This document shows, piece by piece, positions 52,409-63,391 of a stretch of DNA of 64,000 nucleotides. Below the pieces are notes generated by a model. That model worked only from the letters and a program-made list of their open reading frames with translations. It did not search any database and was not told the DNA's origin. Position numbers and translations under genes: made by a program. Origin of the DNA: Blastochloris sulfoviridis (GTDB taxonomy: Bacteria; Pseudomonadota; Alphaproteobacteria; Rhizobiales; Xanthobacteraceae). The number at the start of each line of letters is the position of its first letter. The first letter of the stretch is position 1. The stretch is from contig NZ_VWPL01000001.1 in NCBI RefSeq assembly GCF_008630065.1, forward strand, positions 62,001-126,000, written 5' to 3'.

Positions 52409-53740
52409 CTATTCCCCGCCGCGATCACGGCGCAGCTTGGCCCAGTAGTCGAGCCGCTTCTTCAACTCGCGCTCGAAGCCGCGCTCGACCGGCCGGTAGA
52501 AGCTTTGCCGGCCAAGCTCGTCCGGGAAATAGTCCTGGCCGGAGAAGCCTTCGGCCGTGTCGTGGTCGTAGGCGTAGCCGGCGCCGTAGCCCTCCTCCTG
52601 CATCAGCTTGGTCGGTGCATTGAGGATGTGCTTGGGCGGCATGAGAGATCCCGCCTGCTTGGCGACGCGGCGGGCGGCACCGAACGCCTTGTAGGCGGCG
52701 TTCGATTTCGGCGCGGTGGCCATGTAGATCACCGCCTCGGCGATCGCCAACTCGCCCTCCGGCGAGCCGAGGAAGTCGTAGGCATCCTTGGCGGCGTTGG
52801 CGACGACCAGCGCCTGCGGGTCAGCCAGCCCGATGTCCTCCACCGCCATGCGCACGATGCGCCGCGCCAGGAACAGCGGCTCCTCGCCGGCATCGAGCAT
52901 GCGCGCCAAGTAATACAAGGCCGCATCCGGATCCGAGCCGCGCACCGATTTATGCAGCGCCGAGATGAGGTTGTAGTGACCTTCTCGATCCTTGTCGTAG
53001 ATCGGGGCGCGCCGCTGCACCACGCCGGCGAGGCCGGCGGTATCGAACGTCTCGCCCGGCTTGGCGGCGCGCCAGACCTCCTCGGCCAGCGTCAGGGCGG
53101 CGCGGCCGTCGCCATCGGCCATGCCGATCAGCGCAACCCGCGCCGCATCGTCGAGCGGAAGCGGCTTTCCCTCGATATTCTCGGCTCTTGCGAGGAGATG
53201 CTCAATTGCTGTCTTATCCAACGGCTGGAACGTCAGCACCCGCGCCCGCGACAGCAGCGCGGCATTGAGCTCGAAGGACGGGTTCTCGGTGGTGGCGCCG
53301 ACCAGCGTCACCGTGCCGTCCTCGACCACCGGCAGGAAGGCATCCTGCTGGGCGCGATTGAAGCGGTGGATCTCGTCGACGAACAGCAGCGTGCCCTGCC
53401 CGACCTGCCGCCGGCCGCGCGCGGCCTCGAACACCTTCTTGAGGTCGGCGACGCCGGTGAAGATCGCCGAGATCTGCTCGAAGTGCAGGTCGGTCTCCTG
53501 GGCGAGCAGGCGCGCCACCGTGGTCTTGCCGGTGCCGGGCGGCCCCCAGAAGATCAGCGAGCCGAGCGAGCGGGAGGCCAGGAGGCGCGTCAGCGCCCCG
53601 TCCGGCCCGACCAGATGGTCCTGGCCAACAACCTCGGCGAGCGTCTTCGGGCGCAGCTTGTCGGCCAGCGGCCGCGGCGCCTCCGCTTCAAGGCCCGCGG
53701 CGGTGAACAGCGAGGGCGTCGGCTCGGGGCGGCGGGGCAT
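52409..53740 (-). CDS. rarA: replication-associated recombination ATPase RarA/MgsA
   Basis: 443 aa AAA+ ATPase. Walker A GPPGTGKTT near 57, Walker B LLFVDEIHRFN, sensor TLVGATTENPSF, and the C-terminal tetramerisation/winged part (GYAYDHDTAEGF, DYFPDEL). RarA acts at stalled replication forks with SSB. The ATG at 53740 is chosen from family length. Lies 14 bp after the protease gene. Confidence 0.95.
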   Translation of the reverse strand: MPRRPEPTPSLFTAAGLEAEAPRPLADKLRPKTLAEVVGQDHLVGPDGALTRLLASRSLGSLIFWGPPGTGKTTVARLLAQETDLHFEQISAIFTGVADLKKVFEAARGRRQVGQGTLLFVDEIHRFNRAQQDAFLPVVEDGTVTLVGATTENPSFELNAALLSRARVLTFQPLDKTAIEHLLARAENIEGKPLPLDDAARVALIGMADGDGRAALTLAEEVWRAAKPGETFDTAGLAGVVQRRAPIYDKDREGHYNLISALHKSVRGSDPDAALYYLARMLDAGEEPLFLARRIVRMAVEDIGLADPQALVVANAAKDAYDFLGSPEGELAIAEAVIYMATAPKSNAAYKAFGAARRVAKQAGSLMPPKHILNAPTKLMQEEGYGAGYAYDHDTAEGFSGQDYFPDELGRQSFYRPVERGFERELKKRLDYWAKLRRDRGGE

Positions 53741-53754
53741 GGCGCGCTCCCCGC

Positions 53755-55272
53755 TCAGCCGGGAAGCACCATCTGGATGGCGCGGCCCTCGCGCTGCACC
53801 ACCAGCCGCCACAGCCGGGCGCCGGCGCGGAAGATGCGCTCCAGCTCCTGCGGCGATCTGATGTCACGGCCATTGACCTGCAGCACCGCATCGCCGGGCT
53901 GGAAGCCGAGATTGTCGGCCGGAGAGCCAGGCTCCACCTTGACCACCACCACGACGCCCTCGCCGCCGAACGGCAGATGCAACTCGTCGGCCAGGGCCGC
54001 GTCCAGCGCCGCCACCGTGGCGCCGGCAAAGGGCGAGCGGGACCTGATGGCCACGGCGTCGCGCGAACTGCCCTCCGGCGGCGCCTCCAGGCCGATGGGG
54101 AGCGGCACCTCGTTCGCCCCGCGCCGCACGGTCAGCACCGCCCTGCCGCCGACCGGACGGGTGGCGAGCCGGAAGCCGAGCCCGTCGGGGTCGTCCACCA
54201 TCTGGCCGTCGATGGCGACGACCACGTCGCCGCGCTTCAGCCCGGCCTTGGCAGCCGGCGTGCCGTTCGGCACGTCCGCCACCAGCGCGCCGGCCGGCCG
54301 CGGCAGGCCGAGGCTCTCGGCGATATCCGCCGTCACCGTCTGCAGCCGGGCGCCGAGCCAGGGCCGCTTCACCTGCTTGCCGCCGCTCTTGGCCGACTCC
54401 ACCACCACCCGGACCATGTTGGACGGAATGGCGAAGCCGATGCCGTGGCTGCCGCCCGAGCGGGTAAAGATCGCCGTATTGATGCCGACCAGCCGCCCCG
54501 ACATGTCGACCAGCGCGCCGCCCGAATTGCCGGGATTGATTGCGGCGTCGGTCTGGATGAAGGACTGGAAGTCGCTGATGCCCACCTGGCTGCGGGCCAG
54601 CGCCGACACGATGCCCTGCGTCACCGTCTGGCCGACGCCGAACGGATTGCCGATCGCCAGCACCAGGTCGCCGACCTGCAGCGCGTCCGAATCCGCCAGA
54701 TCGATCGCCTGGAACGGCGCCCCCTCATTGACCCGCAGCACCGCGAGGTCGGTGCGCGGATCGCGCAGCACGATCTCGGCAGCCAGCTCGCGCTTGTCGG
54801 CCAGCACCACCTTCACCTCGTCCGCTCCCTCGACGACGTGGTGGTTGGTGACCACCAGCCCGCGCGGATCGACGATCACGCCCGAGCCGAGCGAGCGCTG
54901 CACCCGCTCGCGCGGCACGCCAAAGCCGCGGTCGCCGAAGAAGCGGCGGAAGAACGGGTCTTCGAAGAACGGATGGCCGCTGCCCCTGGGCGCCGACTTG
55001 AGCGCGAACACGTTGACAACGGCCGGCGAGGTCTTCGCCGCGACCGGCGCGAACGACAGCGTCACCTGCTGGCGCGACTCGGGCGCAACGCGCAAGGGCG
55101 CCTGCGCCTGTGCCGGCACCTGCACGGCCAGGGCGAAGACGGCGGCAAGGACCACGGCGCCGACGGCGGCAAGGCGGGATGGAACACCCGCCGATCCGAC
55201 CGGACCGGTTGAACCGGCCAATCCCGCATGACGTTCCAAGTCGTTGAGCTGTCGCATTCTTTTTCGCAACAC
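53755..55272 (-). CDS. degP: Do-family (DegP/DegQ) periplasmic serine protease
   Basis: 505 aa. Signal peptide at about 30-57 (VQVPAQAQA) after a charged start. The chymotrypsin-like domain has His in VVTNHHVVEG, Asp in DPRTDLAVLRV and Ser in NPGNSGGAL, so it is catalytically complete. Two PDZ domains follow (about 315-405 and 425-500). It degrades or holds misfolded envelope proteins. GTG start at 55272 (gggag upstream); ATG at 55257 is an alternative. Confidence 0.94.
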   Translation of the reverse strand: MLRKRMRQLNDLERHAGLAGSTGPVGSAGVPSRLAAVGAVVLAAVFALAVQVPAQAQAPLRVAPESRQQVTLSFAPVAAKTSPAVVNVFALKSAPRGSGHPFFEDPFFRRFFGDRGFGVPRERVQRSLGSGVIVDPRGLVVTNHHVVEGADEVKVVLADKRELAAEIVLRDPRTDLAVLRVNEGAPFQAIDLADSDALQVGDLVLAIGNPFGVGQTVTQGIVSALARSQVGISDFQSFIQTDAAINPGNSGGALVDMSGRLVGINTAIFTRSGGSHGIGFAIPSNMVRVVVESAKSGGKQVKRPWLGARLQTVTADIAESLGLPRPAGALVADVPNGTPAAKAGLKRGDVVVAIDGQMVDDPDGLGFRLATRPVGGRAVLTVRRGANEVPLPIGLEAPPEGSSRDAVAIRSRSPFAGATVAALDAALADELHLPFGGEGVVVVVKVEPGSPADNLGFQPGDAVLQVNGRDIRSPQELERIFRAGARLWRLVVQREGRAIQMVLPG

Positions 55273-55516
55273 CCGCTCCCGCCCTTTGCAAAGACGACGT
55301 TGGCAACGCTATGACGCTGGCAACGATATAAGGTATCCGATGTCCGAAAAAAGGCGTACCCGCGCGGTGGCCGCCGGTCGCGTCCCGTGCCGGCGAGCGG
55401 ACCGCCGGGCCGGACATGCCTTGCTGCGGCGCGCGCCATTCCCGCCCGGCGCCCCGGACGGCCACCCGCCGCCGCCCGCAATGCCGAGGGTGGCGCGGGT
55501 GCCGCGGCGTCGTGCG

Positions 55517-55714
55517 TCAGTCCGCCAGCAAGATGTTCGCGGCGACGAACGTGAAGAACAACATGCCGATCACCGAAATTGTCGCCAGGATCAGGTACAA
55601 TTTCGCGGCCGCCCATTGACCGTCTTCGTTATAGATTTTGCGAAGCGTCCCCGGGACCACCGCGAGCGGTGTAATCAGCCCAAGAACGACGCCCAAGATC
55701 AGCCAATTCACCAT
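55517..55714 (-). CDS. small two-helix membrane protein, function unknown
   Basis: 65 aa with two membrane helices (WLILGVVLGLITPLAVV and LYLILATISVIGMLFFTF) and a short polar loop RKIYNEDGQ. ATG at 55714 with gaggggag upstream. Coding character is supported by the ribosome site and hydrophobic pattern only. No family recognised. It lies between the protease and rplQ on the same strand. Confidence 0.65.
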   Translation of the reverse strand: MVNWLILGVVLGLITPLAVVPGTLRKIYNEDGQWAAAKLYLILATISVIGMLFFTFVAANILLAD

Positions 55715-55889
55715 GGATACGACTCCCCTCGTAAGGTCAGCACGGCCCTCGTGATCCGACCCTGACATCCGCCCCCGCAGATGTTCGGCCACCAGCGGCG
55801 CGGGCGAGGCCAGGAACCACGCTCTCGGACGGTGGGCAAGGATTATTGCTGTCGATGCGGGTTTGGAACGATCATCGCCGGCCGGATGC

Positions 55890-55913
55890 AAAAGAGGCGG
55901 CCGAAGCCGCCTC
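55890..55913 (-). terminator. terminator of the ribosomal/alpha operon
   Basis: gaggcggc / gccgcctc with a cgaa loop. On the minus strand it is followed by TTTT, 28 bp past the rplQ stop. Confidence 0.9.
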
Positions 55914-55940
55914 AATCCGATCATCCGATCGCAAGCACGC

Positions 55941-56351
55941 TCACGCCGCCGCCGCGGACTCGACCGGGCCGGAATCCTTGCCCTTGGCGGTCACGTCGCG
56001 GTCGACCAGCTCGATCACCGCCACCGGGGCGCAGTCGCCGAAGCGGAAGCCTGCCTTGACGATGCGGCAGTAGCCGCCATTGCGGCCGGCATAGCGCGGG
56101 CCGATGACGTCGAACAGCTTCTTGACCATCGCGACGTCGCGCATCTGGGCGATCGCCTGACGGCGGGCGTGCAGGTCGCCGCGCTTGCCGAGCGTGATCA
56201 GCTTCTCCACCACCGGCCGCAGGTCCTTGGCCTTGGGCAGGGTGGTGAGGATCTGCTCGTGCTTGATCAGCGCCGCAGCCATGTTGGCAAACATCGCCTT
56301 GCGGTGCTCGCTGCTGCGGTTGAATCGCCGGCCGGCCTTGCCGTGGTTCAT
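55941..56351 (-). CDS. rplQ: 50S ribosomal protein L17
   Basis: 136 aa. [20 protein letters not shown] followed by [12 protein letters not shown] and [17 protein letters not shown] is the L17 signature. The C-terminal 40 residues are an alphaproteobacterial extension ending in SAAAA. Last gene of the operon, 58 bp after rpoA, followed by a terminator. Confidence 0.98.
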   Translation of the reverse strand: MNHGKAGRRFNRSSEHRKAMFANMAAALIKHEQILTTLPKAKDLRPVVEKLITLGKRGDLHARRQAIAQMRDVAMVKKLFDVIGPRYAGRNGGYCRIVKAGFRFGDCAPVAVIELVDRDVTAKGKDSGPVESAAAA

Positions 56352-56409
56352 GTTGTTCTCGACCGGAGGCCCGGCCGTCCCTTCTGCCCGGTGACCCGGG
56401 GCTTGATGC

Positions 56410-57426
56410 TCAATAGTGGTCTTCGAAGCGCTTGGCGAGATCTTCGATGTTCTCGGGCGGCCAGCCAGGCACTTCCATGCCCAGGTGCAGGCCCATCGCC
56501 GCCAGCACTTCCTTGATCTCGTTCAGCGACTTGCGCCCGAAGTTCGGCGTGCGGAGCATCTCCGCCTCGGTCTTCTGGATCAGGTCGCCGATATAGACGA
56601 TGTTGTCGTTCTTCAGGCAGTTGGCCGAGCGCACCGACAGTTCAAGCTCGTCGACCTTCTTGAGCAGAGCCGGGTTGAACGGCAGCTCCTGGATGGCCGG
56701 CGTCTCGACCGCGCGCTTGGGCTCCTCGAAATTGACGAAGATGTCGAGCTGGTCCTGCAGGATGCGCGCGGCGTAGGCCAGCGCGTCATCCGGCGACAGG
56801 GCGCCGTTGGTCTCGACCGTCATGGTCAGCTTGTCGTAGTCGAGGATCTGGCCCTCGCGGGTGTTCTCGACGCGGTAGGACACCTTCTTGACCGGCGAAT
56901 AGAGGCTGTCGACCGGGATCAGGCCGATCGGCGCGTCCTCGGGCCGGTTGCGGTCGGCCGCGACATAGCCCTTGCCGGTGGCCACCGTGAACTCCATCCG
57001 GATCTCGGCGCCCTCGTCGAGGGTGCACAGCACGAGGTCCGGATTGAGAATGGTGATGTCGCCAACCGTCTGGATGTCGCCGGCGGTCACCACGCCGGGG
57101 CCGGACTTGCGCACGACCATGCGCTTGGGTCCGTCGCCCTGCATCTTGATGGCGACATCCTTGATGTTGAGCACGATGTCGGTGACGTCCTCGCGCACGC
57201 CCGGAATCGAGGAGAACTCGTGCAGGACGCCGTCGATATGGACGCTGGTCACCGCCGCGCCCTGCAGCGAGGACAGCAGAATCCGGCGCAGGGCGTTGCC
57301 GAGCGTGGTGCCGAAGCCGCGTTCCAGCGGCTCGGCGATCACCGTCGCAATGCGCCGAGCATCCTGTCCCGGCTGCACCTGCAGCTTTTCGGGCTTGATG
57401 AGCTCTTGCCAGTTCTTGTGGATCAC
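56410..57426 (-). CDS. rpoA: RNA polymerase alpha subunit
   Basis: 338 aa. N-terminal dimerisation domain ([20 protein letters not shown] near 35-54) and C-terminal domain that binds UP elements and activators ([20 protein letters not shown] and [12 protein letters not shown]). Standard position between rpsK and rplQ. Confidence 0.98.
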   Translation of the reverse strand: MIHKNWQELIKPEKLQVQPGQDARRIATVIAEPLERGFGTTLGNALRRILLSSLQGAAVTSVHIDGVLHEFSSIPGVREDVTDIVLNIKDVAIKMQGDGPKRMVVRKSGPGVVTAGDIQTVGDITILNPDLVLCTLDEGAEIRMEFTVATGKGYVAADRNRPEDAPIGLIPVDSLYSPVKKVSYRVENTREGQILDYDKLTMTVETNGALSPDDALAYAARILQDQLDIFVNFEEPKRAVETPAIQELPFNPALLKKVDELELSVRSANCLKNDNIVYIGDLIQKTEAEMLRTPNFGRKSLNEIKEVLAAMGLHLGMEVPGWPPENIEDLAKRFEDHY

Positions 57427-57504
57427 AGGGTCTCACCCTTCAGTCGGCTGCGGACCGATCACCGGCCCGCGGGCATACGGGGGCACGCCATGGCGTGCGC
57501 GGGA

Positions 57505-57897
57505 TCAGACGCGGCGGCGCTTGCGCGGCCGGCAGCCATTGTGCGGGATCGGCGTCACGTCGCGGATCGAGGTCACCGTGAAGCCGGACGCCTGCAGGGC
57601 GCGCAGCGCCGATTCGCGACCCGAGCCCGGACCGGCGACTTCGACTTCCAGCGTGCGCATGCCGTGTTCGGCGGCCTTGCGGGCGCAATCCTCGGCCGCG
57701 ACCTGGGCGGCGTAGGGGGTCGACTTGCGCGAGCCCTTGAATCCCATCTGGCCGGCGGAGGACCAGGCAATCGTGTTGCCCTGCGCGTCGGTGATGGTGA
57801 TCATCGTGTTGTTGAACGAGGCGTTCACGTGCGCCACGCCGGAGGCGATGTTCTTGCGTTCGCGACGGCGGACGCGGCCGGTGGCTTCCTTGGCCAT
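57505..57897 (-). CDS. rpsK: 30S ribosomal protein S11
   Basis: 130 aa, typical S11: [31 protein letters not shown], and the C-terminal [18 protein letters not shown]. The transcript between rpsM and this gene is 301 nt and highly structured. Confidence 0.98.
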   Translation of the reverse strand: MAKEATGRVRRRERKNIASGVAHVNASFNNTMITITDAQGNTIAWSSAGQMGFKGSRKSTPYAAQVAAEDCARKAAEHGMRTLEVEVAGPGSGRESALRALQASGFTVTSIRDVTPIPHNGCRPRKRRRV

Positions 57898-58198
57898 GTT
57901 CTTGATCCTTCAGGCGCGCCCGTCGTTCCAGGCGCTCGGGATTGAAAGACGTGTCTCGACCGGCTCGAACCGGCCAATTCAACGCGATACGGGACCGAAC
58001 GCGGCCCTCTCACCCCGGGCGTCGAAACGCTCGCCCAGGGAACGGTGCCGCCGCGGACCGGGCCGCGGCGAAATCATACGGCTTCCGGTTGGTCCCGTTG
58101 GGAGACCGGAAACGGACCCGCCGAAAACCCTTCGCGCACGAACGGGAGTTTCGGCGATCGGGACACGGCTCTCCGGCCTGGTCGGCCGGAGCACCGCA
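57898..58198 (-). other. 301-bp structured intercistronic region between rpsM and rpsK
   Basis: Three consecutive dyads: 58171-58191 (ctccggcc / ggccggag), 58119-58156 (cgccgaaa / tttcggcg with inner pairing) and 58083-58111 (ttccggt / accggaa). A smaller one lies near 57959-57976 (ccggctcgaaccgg). The first begins near the rpsM stop as TGATGCGGTGCTCCGG, related to the stop-codon dyads elsewhere. No gene seen. Other gaps within this operon are under about 150 bp. Confidence 0.7.
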
Positions 58199-58567
58199 TC
58201 ACTTCTTCTTGCCGGCGATCGGCTTGGCCGGACCCTTGCGGGTGCGGGCATTGGTGTGCGTGCGCTGGCCGTGCACCGGCAGGCCGCGGCGATGGCGCAG
58301 GCCGCGATAGCAGCCGAGATCCATCAGGCGCTTGATGTTCAGCTGCACGTCGCGGCGCAGATCACCCTCGACCATATAGTCACGATCGATGGTTTCGCGA
58401 ATCTGCAGCACTTCCTGGTCGGTGAGCTGGTTGACCCGCCGCTCGGCCGGAATACCGACCTTCTCGGTGATCTCGTGCGCCTTCTTGGGCCCGATGCCGT
58501 GAATGTACTGCAGCGCGATGAGGACGCGCTTGTTGGTCGGAATATTGACGCCTGCGATGCGGGCCAC
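58199..58567 (-). CDS. rpsM: 30S ribosomal protein S13
   Basis: 122 aa from a GTG at 58567 with aggag upstream. [32 protein letters not shown] and the C-terminal [18 protein letters not shown] are S13 hallmarks. The GTG start is unusual for this gene but clear, as no ATG fits. Confidence 0.97.
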   Translation of the reverse strand: MARIAGVNIPTNKRVLIALQYIHGIGPKKAHEITEKVGIPAERRVNQLTDQEVLQIRETIDRDYMVEGDLRRDVQLNIKRLMDLGCYRGLRHRRGLPVHGQRTHTNARTRKGPAKPIAGKKK

Positions 58568-58734
58568 GGTTCTTCTCCTGCGGCGACCAAGCCGCTGATC
58601 TCCTGGCGGCCGGTCTTCTGGGTGTCGTGCGCCCGAAGAGGACCGGTTAAACGGGTACGCGGCACCCGGCCCTCCTCGGAAGACCCGGCGCCGTTCAAAT
58701 GCTCGCCGGGTCATACTGTCAGTTGCGAGGTCCG

Positions 58735-59331
58735 TCAACCTCTTGCGGCGACCACGCCGAGAACCCGGCCGATCGCTTCCGTCACCTCGTCGATGGTCTT
58801 CATGCCGTCGATCTCCTTGAGGAGACCCTTGGTCCGGTAATAGTCCGACAGCGGCGCGGTCTGGGCCGTGTAGGCGCTCAGCCGCTGCTTCAGCGCCTCG
58901 GGATTGTCGTCGGGGCGGACCGCCTCGCCGCGCGCCGTCATCTCGGCGACGCGGGTCTCGATTCGCTTCACCAGGGCCGTGTGGTCGACGACGAGTTCGA
59001 CCACGCCGTCGAGCTTCAGCCCCTTCTCCGCCAGCATCCGGTCGAGCGCCTCGGCCTGGCCGGGGGTGCGCGGGAAGCCGTCGAGGACGAAGCCGTTCCG
59101 GCAGTCGTCCTGGTCGATCCGGTCGGAGACGATGGCCACCACCACCTCGTCCGGCACCAGATCGCCGCGCGCCATGATGTCCTTGGCCTTCAAGCCCACC
59201 GGCGTACCCGCCGCCACCACGGCGCGCAGCATGTCTCCCGTCGACAACTGAACGATGCCGTGCCGTGCCGTCAGGCGCTGCGCTTGCGTGCCCTTGCCCG
59301 CCCCTGGCGGTCCCAACAGCACCAGCCTCAT
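58735..59331 (-). CDS. adk: adenylate kinase
   Basis: 198 aa. P-loop [10 protein letters not shown] near 7-16, LSTGDMLR and FVLDGFPRT. Short form with a reduced LID ([15 protein letters not shown]) and no zinc cysteines, as in other alphaproteobacteria. Its ATG overlaps the secY stop (ATGA), so it is coupled to secY translation. Confidence 0.97.
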   Translation of the reverse strand: MRLVLLGPPGAGKGTQAQRLTARHGIVQLSTGDMLRAVVAAGTPVGLKAKDIMARGDLVPDEVVVAIVSDRIDQDDCRNGFVLDGFPRTPGQAEALDRMLAEKGLKLDGVVELVVDHTALVKRIETRVAEMTARGEAVRPDDNPEALKQRLSAYTAQTAPLSDYYRTKGLLKEIDGMKTIDEVTEAIGRVLGVVAARG

Positions 59332-60659
59332 CGACGTCTCCCCTTCAGGTTCGCTTTTTTGATGAGGTCTCCATACTGGTGGGCATAGAGATGACCCTGC
59401 ACCTGGGAGACCGTGTCCATGGTCACGCTGACCACGATCAGGAGCGACGTTCCCCCGAGATAGAAGGGGATCGCGGCATAAGAGATCAGGATTTCCGGGA
59501 TCACGCAGACCAGGGCGATGTAGATCGCGCCCACCACGGTGATTCGGGTCAGGACGTAGTCGATATACTCCGCCGTGCGCTCGCCCGGGCGAATGCCGGG
59601 AATGAAGCCGCCATACTTCTTCAGATTGTCGGCGGTCTCCTGCGGATTGAACACGATGGCCGTATAGAAGAACGTGAAGAACACGATCATCGCCACATAG
59701 GCCAGCATGAACAGCGGCTGTCCGTGCCCGAGCAGCGCGGTGATCGTGGTCAGCCAGCCGCCGCTCTCGCCGGCGCTGAAATTGGCGGCCGTGACCGGCA
59801 GCAACAGCAGCGAGGAGGCGAAGATCGGCGGAATGACGCCCGCGGTGTTCAGCTTCAGCGGCAGATGCGAGGACTGGCCCTCGAACATCCGGTTGCCGAC
59901 CTGGCGCTTGGGATACTGGATCAAGAGGCGCCGCTGGGCGCGCTCCATGAACACCACGAAGCCCACCACGACCGCCGCCATCGCCAGGATGATCAGGATC
60001 AGCGCGGTCGAGATCGCGCCCTGGCGGCCGAGTTCGAGGGTGCTGGCGATGCCGGCCGGCAGCTCGGCGACGATGCCGGCGAAGATGATCAGCGACACGC
60101 CATTGCCGACGCCGCGCGCGGTGATCTGCTCGCCGAGCCACAGCAGGAACATGGTGGCGCCGACCAGCGTGATGGTGGTCGAGACCAGGAAGAACAGGCC
60201 GGGCTGCGACACCACATTGCCCGAACTCTGCAGGCCGAGCGCGATGCCCCAGGCCTGGAAGCCGGCCAGCACGACGGTGAGATAGCGCGTGTACTGGTTG
60301 AGCTGCTTCCTGCCCTGCTCGCCTTCCTTCTTGATCGCCTCCAGCGTCGGCGACACCGAGGTGAGAAGCTGGATGATGATCGAGGCCGAGATGTACGGCA
60401 TGATGTTGAGGGCGAAGATGGCCATTCGGCCCACCGCGCCGCCCGCGAACATGTTGAACATGCCGAGGATGCCGCCCTGCTGCTGCTTGAACAGGTCGGC
60501 CAGGGCCTGCGGGTCGATGCCCGGCAGCGGAATGTGGGTTCCGAGCCGGTACACCACCAGTGCGGCGAGCGTGAACCAGATGCGCCGCTTGAGCTCCTCG
60601 GCCTTGCCGAGAGCCGAGAAATTCAAGTTCGCTGCGAGCTGTTCAGCCGCCGACACCAT
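59328..60659 (-). CDS. secY: preprotein translocase subunit SecY
   Basis: 443 aa with ten membrane helices. N-terminal [20 protein letters not shown], the plug region ([29 protein letters not shown], core [10 protein letters not shown]), and cytosolic loops with [13 protein letters not shown]. Forms the protein-conducting channel with SecE and SecG. Confidence 0.98.
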   Translation of the reverse strand: MVSAAEQLAANLNFSALGKAEELKRRIWFTLAALVVYRLGTHIPLPGIDPQALADLFKQQQGGILGMFNMFAGGAVGRMAIFALNIMPYISASIIIQLLTSVSPTLEAIKKEGEQGRKQLNQYTRYLTVVLAGFQAWGIALGLQSSGNVVSQPGLFFLVSTTITLVGATMFLLWLGEQITARGVGNGVSLIIFAGIVAELPAGIASTLELGRQGAISTALILIILAMAAVVVGFVVFMERAQRRLLIQYPKRQVGNRMFEGQSSHLPLKLNTAGVIPPIFASSLLLLPVTAANFSAGESGGWLTTITALLGHGQPLFMLAYVAMIVFFTFFYTAIVFNPQETADNLKKYGGFIPGIRPGERTAEYIDYVLTRITVVGAIYIALVCVIPEILISYAAIPFYLGGTSLLIVVSVTMDTVSQVQGHLYAHQYGDLIKKANLKGRRR

Positions 60660-60714
60660 GACCCGCGCTCCTGCACTCTCTGCTCGCTTCAGATGAGGTC
60701 CGCAAGCCGGGAGC

Positions 60715-61200
60715 TCAAGCCGTCTCCGCCTCGGCGGCCGGCTTCTCGATCAGCGTGACCGATCCGCCCAGCGCCTCGACCGCCGCACGCGCCGACGCCG
60801 TGGCGTGATTGACCACGAGGTCGACCTTGGCCGTCAGCTCGCCGGTGGCGAGCAGCCGCACGCCGTCCTTGGCGCGGCGCAGCACGCCGGCCTCGACCAG
60901 CTCGGCCACCGTCACCGGCTTCGACGAGTCGAGCTTGCCCGCCGTCAGCGCCCGCTGCAGGCGCTCCAGCGTCAGTTCGTTGTAGTCGAGCCGGAAGATG
61001 TTGTTGAAGCCGCGCTTCGGCAGGCGCCGGTGCAGCGGCATCTGGCCGCCTTCGAAGCCCTTGATGCGCACGCCGGTACGCGCGGTCTGGCCCTTGCCGC
61101 CGCGGCCGCCGGTCTTGCCCATGCCGGAGCCGATGCCGCGGCCGATCCGCAGACGCGACTTGCGCGCGCCGGCATTGTCCTTGATCTCGTTGAGTTTCAT
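60715..61200 (-). CDS. rplO: 50S ribosomal protein L15
   Basis: 161 aa. [20 protein letters not shown] followed by [18 protein letters not shown] and [19 protein letters not shown]. Slightly long C-terminal tail ending in [10 protein letters not shown]. Directly upstream of secY. Confidence 0.98.
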   Translation of the reverse strand: MKLNEIKDNAGARKSRLRIGRGIGSGMGKTGGRGGKGQTARTGVRIKGFEGGQMPLHRRLPKRGFNNIFRLDYNELTLERLQRALTAGKLDSSKPVTVAELVEAGVLRRAKDGVRLLATGELTAKVDLVVNHATASARAAVEALGGSVTLIEKPAAEAETA

Positions 61201-61225
61201 CGCTTGATCTCCGCGCGCGCGCTTC

Positions 61226-61423
61226 TCAAGCGCCCTGAACCACGCGCACGAGGTGCGCGACCTTATCGATCATGCCGCGCACGGACGGAGTATCCGGCAA
61301 CGTGCTGCGGCGCCCGATCTTGTTGAGGCCGAGTCCGATCAGCGTGGCGCGCTGATCCTGCCGGCGCCGGATCGGGCTGCCGGTCTGCTCGACCGTGACG
61401 GTGTTCTCCGCGGGGTTGGCCAT
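61226..61423 (-). CDS. rpmD: 50S ribosomal protein L30
   Basis: 65 aa. [30 protein letters not shown] and [18 protein letters not shown] match L30. Confidence 0.97.
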   Translation of the reverse strand: MANPAENTVTVEQTGSPIRRRQDQRATLIGLGLNKIGRRSTLPDTPSVRGMIDKVAHLVRVVQGA

Positions 61424-61452
61424 GGGGCGACTCCGTTCGAATTTATGTCAGC

Positions 61453-62016
61453 TCAGTCGGTCGCCTCGGCGTCGACATCGCGGCGGCGGCTCTGGAGGGC
61501 CGACACCTTGAGGCCGCGCCGCGCCGCAACCGAGCGCGGATTGTCCTGGCGCTTGAGGGCATCGAAAGTCGCCCGCACCATGTTGTAGGGGTTCGAGGAG
61601 CCCATCGACTTGGCCACCACGTCGGCCATGCCGAGCGTCTCGAACACCGCACGCATCGGGCCGCCGGCGATGATGCCGGTACCGGCCGGAGCCGCACGCA
61701 GGAACACGCGCCCGGCGCCGTGATGGCCGGCGATGTCGTGGTGCAGCGTACGGCCCTCGCGCAGCGGCACGCGGATCATCGCCCGCTTGGCCGATTCGGT
61801 GGCCTTGCGGATCGCCTCCGGCACCTCGCGCGCCTTGCCATGGCCGAAGCCCACCCGGCCCTTCTGGTCGCCGACGACGACGAGTGCGGCGAAGCCGAAG
61901 CGACGTCCACCCTTCACCACCTTGGCGACGCGATTGATGTGGACGAGCTTGTCGACGAAGCCGCTGTCGCGGTCTTCGCGATCACGATCCCGATCGCGCT
62001 GACGCTCTCTCGCCAT
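61453..62016 (-). CDS. rpsE: 30S ribosomal protein S5
   Basis: 187 aa with a highly charged N terminus ([15 protein letters not shown]). [35 protein letters not shown], and [19 protein letters not shown] are the S5 double-stranded RNA-binding motifs. The Arg/Asp-rich N-terminal stretch is common in alphaproteobacterial S5. Confidence 0.98.
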   Translation of the reverse strand: MARERQRDRDRDREDRDSGFVDKLVHINRVAKVVKGGRRFGFAALVVVGDQKGRVGFGHGKAREVPEAIRKATESAKRAMIRVPLREGRTLHHDIAGHHGAGRVFLRAAPAGTGIIAGGPMRAVFETLGMADVVAKSMGSSNPYNMVRATFDALKRQDNPRSVAARRGLKVSALQSRRRDVDAEATD

Positions 62017-62057
62017 TTCAGTCTATCTCCTCGGGACGTCCCGTCCCCTCGAATCCG

Positions 62058-62420
62058 TCAGAATTCCAGGCCGCCCTCGCGGGCGGCGTCGGCGAGCGCC
62101 TTCACGCGCCCATGATAAAGAAAGGCACCGCGATCGAACACGACCTGCTTGACGCCCTTGGCGACAGCGCGCTCGGCCAACAGCTTGCCGACCGTCTTGG
62201 CCGCCTCGACATTGGCGCCGGTCTTCAGCGTCGCGCGCAGATCCTTCTCGATCGAAGACGCCGAGCACAGCGTGATGCCCTGCGCGTCGTCGATGACCTG
62301 GGCATAGATGTGCAGACCCGAGCGGTGCACCGACAGCCGCGGCCGGCCGTTCGCCGCCGCCCTGATGGCACGGCGCACGCGATGAACGCGGCGGGCCGTG
62401 ACGGTAGAGTTCTTGGCCAT
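62058..62420 (-). CDS. rplR: 50S ribosomal protein L18
   Basis: 120 aa. [32 protein letters not shown] and [20 protein letters not shown] are L18 motifs. Binds 5S rRNA. Confidence 0.98.
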   Translation of the reverse strand: MAKNSTVTARRVHRVRRAIRAAANGRPRLSVHRSGLHIYAQVIDDAQGITLCSASSIEKDLRATLKTGANVEAAKTVGKLLAERAVAKGVKQVVFDRGAFLYHGRVKALADAAREGGLEF

Positions 62421-62432
62421 CTCAGCGCCTCA

Positions 62433-62966
62433 TCACTTCTTCTTGCCTTCCTTGCGGAAGATGAATTCGCCGGCGTACTTGACGCCCTTGCCCTTGTAGG
62501 GCTCCGGCGGACGGAACTCGCGGATCTCGGCCGAGACCTGCCCGACCTTCTGCTTGTCGATGCCGCTGACCACGATCTCGGTCGGCTTCGGCGTGACGAT
62601 CTGGATCCCGTCCGGGATCGGGTAGATCACGTCGTGCGAATAGCCGAGCGCGAGCTGCAGGTTCTTGCCCTGCACCGCGGCGCGATAGCCGACACCGGTG
62701 ATTTCGAGCTTGTCCTCGTAGCCCTTGGTGACGCCAACCACGAGGTTGTTCACCAGGGTGCGGGACAGGCCCCACATCGCGCGGTGGCGCTGGGTGTCCT
62801 GGCGCGGCGTCACGTGGATCTCGGCGCCGTCGAGCTTCACCTCGACCTCGTCGACCAGGACCACGGACAGTTCGCCCTTCGGACCCTTGACCTTGACGGA
62901 CTGGCCGCTGACCTGGGCAGTCACGCCGCCCGGCACCGCCACCGCCTTCTTACCAATTCGAGACAT
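62433..62966 (-). CDS. rplF: 50S ribosomal protein L6
   Basis: 177 aa. [20 protein letters not shown] at the start and C-terminal [20 protein letters not shown] (read with the family PEPYKGKGI signature). Confidence 0.98.
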   Translation of the reverse strand: MSRIGKKAVAVPGGVTAQVSGQSVKVKGPKGELSVVLVDEVEVKLDGAEIHVTPRQDTQRHRAMWGLSRTLVNNLVVGVTKGYEDKLEITGVGYRAAVQGKNLQLALGYSHDVIYPIPDGIQIVTPKPTEIVVSGIDKQKVGQVSAEIREFRPPEPYKGKGVKYAGEFIFRKEGKKK

Positions 62967-62983
62967 GCTGATCCCTCCCCCGC

Positions 62984-63379
62984 TTAGAACACGGTGCAGA
63001 GGACTTCGCCCCCGACGTTCAGCGAGCGCGCCTCGTGATCGGCCATCACGCCCTTCGGCGTCGAGACGATGGCGATGCCGAGGCCGTTCATGACGTGCGG
63101 CAGCGTGTCAACGGAGGCATAGACGCGGCGGCCAGGCTTCGACACGCGGTCGATGCTCTTGATCACCGGCTGGCCGTCGAAATACTTCAGCTCGACCTCG
63201 AACTCAGTACGGCCCGAGGCGTGCTCCGTGGTGGTGTAGCCGCGGATGAAGCCCTCGGACTTCAGTACCTCGAGCACGCGCCCACGCAGCTTGGAGCCCG
63301 GCGTCGACACCGAGTTGCGGCGGCGCATCTGGGCGTTGCGGATACGGGTGATCATGTCCCCGATCGGATCATTCGACAT
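62984..63379 (-). CDS. rpsH: 30S ribosomal protein S8
   Basis: 131 aa. [16 protein letters not shown] at the N terminus and [20 protein letters not shown] at the C terminus. Binds 16S rRNA and in E. coli represses the spc operon. Confidence 0.98.
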   Translation of the reverse strand: MSNDPIGDMITRIRNAQMRRRNSVSTPGSKLRGRVLEVLKSEGFIRGYTTTEHASGRTEFEVELKYFDGQPVIKSIDRVSKPGRRVYASVDTLPHVMNGLGIAIVSTPKGVMADHEARSLNVGGEVLCTVF

Positions 63380-63391
63380 GACGCGACCTCC

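Noticed and set aside
52505-55231. 908-residue open frame on the plus strand over rarA and degP
   Set aside because: Same antisense GC-bias artefact. Both minus-strand genes have complete, family-length products with all motifs.
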